Positions 60,553 to 64,000 of a DNA stretch of 64,000 nt are shown one piece after another. The first letter of the stretch is position 1. The number at the start of each line of letters is the position of its first letter. Made by a program: the position numbers and the translations under genes. This DNA is from Planctomycetota bacterium (GTDB taxonomy: Bacteria; Planctomycetota; B15-G4): NCBI GenBank assembly GCA_029259695.1, contig JAJDEQ010000132.1, positions 17,397 through 81,396 of the forward strand, read 5' to 3'. The notes under the pieces are model-generated. The model saw nothing but the letters and a program-made list of their open reading frames with translations, had not been told where the DNA came from and did not search any database.

Positions 60553-61710
60553 ATGACACACAATGCATCATCCCCCTCTCTCCCCCGCCGCGCGACCAGT
60601 GGCTTCACGCTGCCCGAGGTGCTGCTTGCCAGCGTCCTGGGAGCGATGTTGCTCTCTGCTCTCACGGTGGGAACCTTCGGGTTCACTCTGAACCTCAGCC
60701 ATCTCGAGGCCAAGGCCGGGATCAACACCGACGTCGACCCCGTGCTGCGCGTGCTGACACGTGACATCCGCGAGGCCTGGTGGGCAGAGTCGGTCAACGC
60801 CTCGCACATCAAGCTCTCCGATCCGGTCGGCAACGTGACCGAGTACTTCCTCGACAACCACTCCGACCTGATCCTGCGCCGTGACAACGGCGATGAGGGC
60901 ATGCTGCTCGAGAACGTCGAAGCCCTCTCCTTCGCGCCCTCCATGGGCGATCGCTACCGCGAAGGCGAGCCCGCGACGTTCGATGGGACCTGGTACCAGT
61001 CGCCGACCACATCGAGCCCCGCCGTGGCCATTCCGCTGCCCGTGGGCGGTGCGATGGGCATCGGCTTCGTGGGGCCGGCGATGGACATCGACATCCCGGG
61101 TGGCAGCGACGGCGGCGAGCACGTCTTCGGCGTCGACGTCGACGTGCTGCGCGCACCGATCGCCTGGATTCCCGGCACGAACCCCGAGGAACTCTCGGTG
61201 GCCGTGTACGAGAGCTGGGCCCCCGGATCCGCCAAGCCGCTCGGTTCGCCCGTGGCTTCGCTGAATGTGCCCGGCTCCTCGCTGCCCGCCGCCGTGTGGA
61301 ACGAAGACGACTCGGCGTGGGAACTCCCCGCGACCGTGGTCTCGATCGGTCTCTCGCTGATCGACGTCGACGTCCAGCCCGGCGTGGGCTACACCGCCGT
61401 ACTGTCCGCCAGCGGCAATGCCCAACTGCTGGTCAAGGCCCACCCGTTCCTCGGCTCGTCGTCGGTGGATGACATCGCGGTCCAGCCGGCCGGCGGTGAG
61501 TTCGCCGCGATGCCGATGATCGTGCCCTTCTCGGTGGCCGGCCCGTACTCGAAGACGAACACGATCGTCACCCCCGTCGTGACGATGTTCAGCATCGAGC
61601 TCACGCCGGACGGTCGGCCGACCCAGACGCGCTCGGCGGCCCTGCTCAGCCAGCGCATCTCCGAGGATCCCTGGCTGGGTGTCGTGCCCGGCGAGACGGC
61701 CGACTTCTGA
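60553..61710 (+). CDS. pseudopilin family A (PilW-like), third copy
   Basis: A protein of 385 residues from the ATG at 60553 with AAGG upstream. The leader ATSG/FTLPEVLLASVLGAMLLS has E at +5. Family-A blocks: TRDIREAWWAESVN, AVYESWAPGSAKPLGSPVAS, QPGVGYTAVLSASGNAQLLV and SEDPWLGVVPGE. It is homologous to 53605 and 56459. No B or C gene follows it, unlike the first two sets. Confidence 0.9.
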   Translation: MTHNASSPSLPRRATSGFTLPEVLLASVLGAMLLSALTVGTFGFTLNLSHLEAKAGINTDVDPVLRVLTRDIREAWWAESVNASHIKLSDPVGNVTEYFLDNHSDLILRRDNGDEGMLLENVEALSFAPSMGDRYREGEPATFDGTWYQSPTTSSPAVAIPLPVGGAMGIGFVGPAMDIDIPGGSDGGEHVFGVDVDVLRAPIAWIPGTNPEELSVAVYESWAPGSAKPLGSPVASLNVPGSSLPAAVWNEDDSAWELPATVVSIGLSLIDVDVQPGVGYTAVLSASGNAQLLVKAHPFLGSSSVDDIAVQPAGGEFAAMPMIVPFSVAGPYSKTNTIVTPVVTMFSIELTPDGRPTQTRSAALLSQRISEDPWLGVVPGETADF

Positions 61711-61726
61711 CCTTCACGAGCTGACG

Positions 61727-61772
61727 AGCCCTCGCGAGACGCTCCCCTCACCGGGCCGTGCTCGCGGGGGCT
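61727..61772. terminator. long hairpin between pseudopilin genes
   Basis: AGCCCTCGCGAG (61727-61738) pairs with CTCGCGGGGGCT (61761-61772) over 12 bp with one G-T pair and a 22-nt loop. It lies between the third family-A gene and the second major-type pilin. It could be a partial terminator or mRNA-end stabiliser that sets the pilin level. Confidence 0.45.
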
Positions 61773-61807
61773 CAAGACATTCCCTCTTCAGCGCCGAAAG
61801 TAGCCCC

Positions 61808-62314
61808 ATGGGGACAACCGCGATTCTTGCTGACGACCACACGCAGACCGACAGCGCCCCCCGAGGGGCCGGCTTCACGCTCGTCGAGCTGCTGATCGTG
61901 ATCGTGATCCTGGGCATCCTCGCGGCGGTGGTCATCCCGCAGTTCAGCGATGTCGCAGCCGAATCCAGGGCCTCGGCTCTCGATCAGGACCTGTCGACGA
62001 TGCGCAAGGCCATCGCCCTGTACCGGGTGCAGCACAACGAGGTCTACCCGGGCGTCGGCGGCTGGGATCAGTTCGTGACCCAGATGACCACCAAGACCGA
62101 TGCCGACGGCAACTCCGGGACCAAGTACGGCCCCTACGTGCGGCCGCCCTTCCCCGCCAACCCGGTGAGCCTGCTCAGCTCGGGCACGACGGTCGCCACC
62201 ATGCCCGGCGCCCCCACGGGCACCACGGGCTGGATCTACGCCACCTCGGTCGGCGAGATCCGCGCCAACACCACGGGCACGGGCCCCACGGACGTCGACT
62301 ACTTCGACTTCTGA
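61808..62314 (+). CDS. pseudopilin family D (major pilin/GspG-like), second copy
   Basis: A 168-residue protein from the ATG at 61808. The leader is long (22 residues before FTLVELLIVIVILGILAAV, E at +5). The body has KTDADGNSGTKYGPYVRP and ends VDYFDF, very close to the copy at 57776. The two may be alternative major subunits or one fibre's body and accessory subunits. Confidence 0.93.
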   Translation: MGTTAILADDHTQTDSAPRGAGFTLVELLIVIVILGILAAVVIPQFSDVAAESRASALDQDLSTMRKAIALYRVQHNEVYPGVGGWDQFVTQMTTKTDADGNSGTKYGPYVRPPFPANPVSLLSSGTTVATMPGAPTGTTGWIYATSVGEIRANTTGTGPTDVDYFDF

Positions 62315-62484
62315 GCCGCTCCCACCCGGGCGCCGCACCCCGGCCCGGATTCGCTCAAGGCCAACAGCCAACGCGGTCGATAGGCGCGGTGAGTTCGTTC
62401 CCTGGTCGGACGGCGGGTGTTCCGCACCGTTCACGAGCCGGGGGGGCAACACGTGCGCTTATCACCGATTGAGAGGTATCCCCC

Positions 62485-62967
62485 ATGAGGACAAGCCCCA
62501 CGCCTCGCTCCGGCTTCACGCTGGTCGAGATGCTCATCGTCGTGGCCATCCTCGGGCTGCTCGCGGCCGTCGCCATTCCCCAGTTCATCGCACCGGGTGA
62601 TGACGGGCGCAGCGCCGCCATGGTGTCGAGCCTGTCGATCCTCCGCACCGCGATCGACTCGTACTGGTCCCAGCACGACGAGTTCCCGGGCCAGACGGAC
62701 AGCGCCGAATTCACCGCACAGCTCTGCAACAAGACCAACGCCCAGGGCGAGGTCGGCGACGGCGAGGTCTTCACGTACGGGCCCTACCTGCGCAAGGCCG
62801 TGCTGCCCACCAACCCCCTGACCGGATCGAACTCGGTTCGCATCGTGGCCAAGATGCCCGGCCGCGCCATGGGTGACGAAGCCTGGATCTACGACAAGAG
62901 TACCGGTGAAGTGCGCGCCAACCTGCAGGGCAAGACGCTCGACGGCACCAAGTACTTCGACCTCTAG
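62485..62967 (+). CDS. pseudopilin family D (major pilin/GspG-like), third copy
   Basis: A protein of 160 residues from the ATG at 62485 with GAGAGG upstream. The leader PRSG/FTLVEMLIVVAILGLLAAV has E at +5. The body has FTYGPYLRKAVLPTNPLTGS, WIYDKSTGEVRANL and ends TKYFDL. It is more distant than the other two copies and has a single cysteine. It is the last gene of the locus and is followed by a strong terminator. Confidence 0.93.
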   Translation: MRTSPTPRSGFTLVEMLIVVAILGLLAAVAIPQFIAPGDDGRSAAMVSSLSILRTAIDSYWSQHDEFPGQTDSAEFTAQLCNKTNAQGEVGDGEVFTYGPYLRKAVLPTNPLTGSNSVRIVAKMPGRAMGDEAWIYDKSTGEVRANLQGKTLDGTKYFDL

Positions 62968-62988
62968 CGTCGACTTCGAACGCTCTTC

Positions 62989-63055
62989 CCGCCGCGCCTC
63001 TCCGCGCGGCGGCTCCGACCGACCCCCGACGGCCCCGGCCGTGCGGGGGTCCGGT
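62989..63055. terminator. two consecutive hairpins ending the pseudopilin locus
   Basis: The first hairpin is CCGCCGCGC (62989-62997) with GCGCGGCGG (63004-63012). The second is GACCCCCGACGGCC (63021-63034) with GGCCGT and CGGGGGTC (63037-63051), with a single bulge, then CGGTTCGTTTCGG. They lie between convergent genes and likely serve both. Confidence 0.75.
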
Positions 63056-63112
63056 TCGTTTCGGCACGCCGCCGCCGGTCATCCGGGCCGGCAGGGCACC
63101 GGCCGTCGCCCG

Positions 63113-64000
63113 TCAGAGGTTCGCGTAGGCTGGGCCGCCGCCTTCCGGCGTGACCCACTCGATGACCTGGTACGGATCCATGATGTCGCACGTCTTGCAG
63201 TGCACGCAGTTGCTGAAGTTGATCTGCAGCTCCTGCGTGCCGGGAGCGGCGTCGGCGCTGCCATCAGCTCCCTGCGCGTCGTCCGCGGCGCCGCCACGGG
63301 GCACCATCTCGTAGACCTTCGCCGGGCAGAAGTACTGGCACGGGTTGCCGTACTCTTCGGCGCACGTGGTGGAACAGTGATCCGGATCGACGGTGACCAC
63401 GAGGTGACAGGGCTGGTCCTCCTCGTGGGTCGTCCCCGAGTGGAAGACGTTCGTCAACTTGTCGAAGGTGAGCACGCCGTCGGGCTTGAACGGTTCGGCG
63501 TGCCGCGGCGCCGACTTGCTCCGCCGCTGCATGCGTTCGTGCCCCGGCACCTGCGGATAGCGATCGCGGAGACCGCGGCCGCCGGTGATCAGCTGCAGGC
63601 CGACGTTGAAGACCGCCTTGGGGCCCACGCCGTGGGCCACGGCCTGATGGAAGTTGCGGAACTTGTACAGCTCGCGACCGAGCCACGACTGCTTCAGAGC
63701 CGTCTCGTAACCAGCGAGGACGGCCTCGCTCGCATCGTCGGCCACCAGCGCGGCGAGCGCCGTCTCCGCCGCCAACATGCCCGACTTCATGGCGCCGTGG
63801 ATGCCCTTGAGCCGCGCCGTGTTGAGCGTGCCCAGGCTGTCCCCGGCCAGCAGGCAACCGTTGACGTAGGGGCGCGGCATCGACCACCAGCCGCCGGCGG
63901 GCAGGCTCGTGGCGCCGTAGTGCAGCCGCTGCCCACCCTCGAGCATGGTGCGGATGTACGGGTGCGTCTTGAAGCGCTGGAACTCCTCGTGGATGTCGTA
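63113..64000 (-). CDS. electron-transfer-flavoprotein ubiquinone oxidoreductase, C-terminal part (5' truncated by window)
   Basis: The frame is open to the window edge (YDIHEEFQRFKTHPYIRTML), so only the last 295 residues are seen. RPYVNGCLLAGDSLGTLNTA and LKGIHGAMKSGMLAAETAL are the late FAD-binding part of ETF-QO. The [4Fe-4S] domain has QYFCPAKVYEM and NCVHCKTCDIMDPYQVIEW, giving the four cysteines of the cluster. The enzyme passes electrons from ETF to the quinone pool at the membrane. A Gly/Ala/Asp-rich insert (GGAADDAQGADGSADAAPGT) separates the cluster motifs and is longer than in most relatives. Confidence 0.95.
   Translation of the reverse strand, partial: YDIHEEFQRFKTHPYIRTMLEGGQRLHYGATSLPAGGWWSMPRPYVNGCLLAGDSLGTLNTARLKGIHGAMKSGMLAAETALAALVADDASEAVLAGYETALKQSWLGRELYKFRNFHQAVAHGVGPKAVFNVGLQLITGGRGLRDRYPQVPGHERMQRRSKSAPRHAEPFKPDGVLTFDKLTNVFHSGTTHEEDQPCHLVVTVDPDHCSTTCAEEYGNPCQYFCPAKVYEMVPRGGAADDAQGADGSADAAPGTQELQINFSNCVHCKTCDIMDPYQVIEWVTPEGGGPAYANL

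Overview
The window is a GC-rich (about 70%) bacterial chromosome segment, densely coded on both strands with many 4-bp stop/start overlaps. Gene content suggests a Planctomycetota-like organism: a serine/threonine kinase fused to a formylglycine-generating-enzyme (FGE) domain beside an ECF sigma factor, an ECF/FecR pair, secreted FG-GAP, FGE-like and beta-helix proteins sharing one C-terminal domain, a sulfatase-fold lipoprotein and many pseudopilins. This is inference; no rRNA is present to confirm it. One tRNA gene (Ala, GGC) is present at 42325-42400. I see no CRISPR array, phage or complete transposase.

Layout. 1-3 kb: two secreted proteins with a common C-terminal domain. 3-9.2 kb: a DCC-family membrane protein, an SGNH-like protein plus MBOAT acyltransferase (probable glycan O-acetylation), an aspartyl hydroxylase-like enzyme and a glycosyltransferase-like membrane protein. 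9.3-13.6 kb: two divergent Rieske units, a four-gene overlapping operon (two small membrane proteins, a ferric-reductase-like/Rieske fusion, a Cys-motif protein) and a Rieske/glutamate-synthase FMN-domain fusion. They are separated by a 40-bp tandem repeat array. 13.7-19.2 kb: a membrane glycosyltransferase-like protein, a beta-helix protein carrying the shared C-terminal domain and a sulfatase-fold lipoprotein with Thr at the nucleophile position. 19.3-26.3 kb: signalling genes (ECF sigma, kinase-FGE fusion, lipoprotein, FecR-like protein with its ECF sigma, a secreted protein). 26.5-31.6 kb: phosphate handling (Na/Pi cotransporter, PhoU, polyphosphate kinase 1 with an unusual N-terminal helix-turn-helix and tripeptide-repeat linker), with GC-rich minisatellites between phoU and ppk1. 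31.8-39.5 kb: an orphan secreted protein, a [2Fe-2S] protein coupled to a membrane spermidine-synthase-like protein, and a sugar/glycan group (deacetylase, FAD oxidoreductase, epimerase). 39.5-42.4 kb: leuS and, divergently, tRNA-Ala. 42.7-51.6 kb: a 1101-residue secreted protein, a 173-bp MITE-like element at its stop codon, a giant MscK-like channel and a parallel beta-helix protein. 51.7-53.4 kb: another membrane glycosyltransferase-like protein.

53.6-63.0 kb is the most striking region: eleven consecutive genes, all encoding prepilin-like proteins that fall into five families. The order is A-B-C, A-D-B-C-E, A-D, D, where A is about 400 residues and PilW-like, B PilV/GspI-like, C PilX/GspK-like, D major-pilin/GspG-like and E GspH/FimT-like. 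Two full minor-pilin sets and three major-type pilins appear without any ATPase, platform protein, secretin or prepilin peptidase in the window, so the assembly machinery must lie elsewhere. The window ends in the C-terminal part of an electron-transfer-flavoprotein ubiquinone oxidoreductase on the minus strand.
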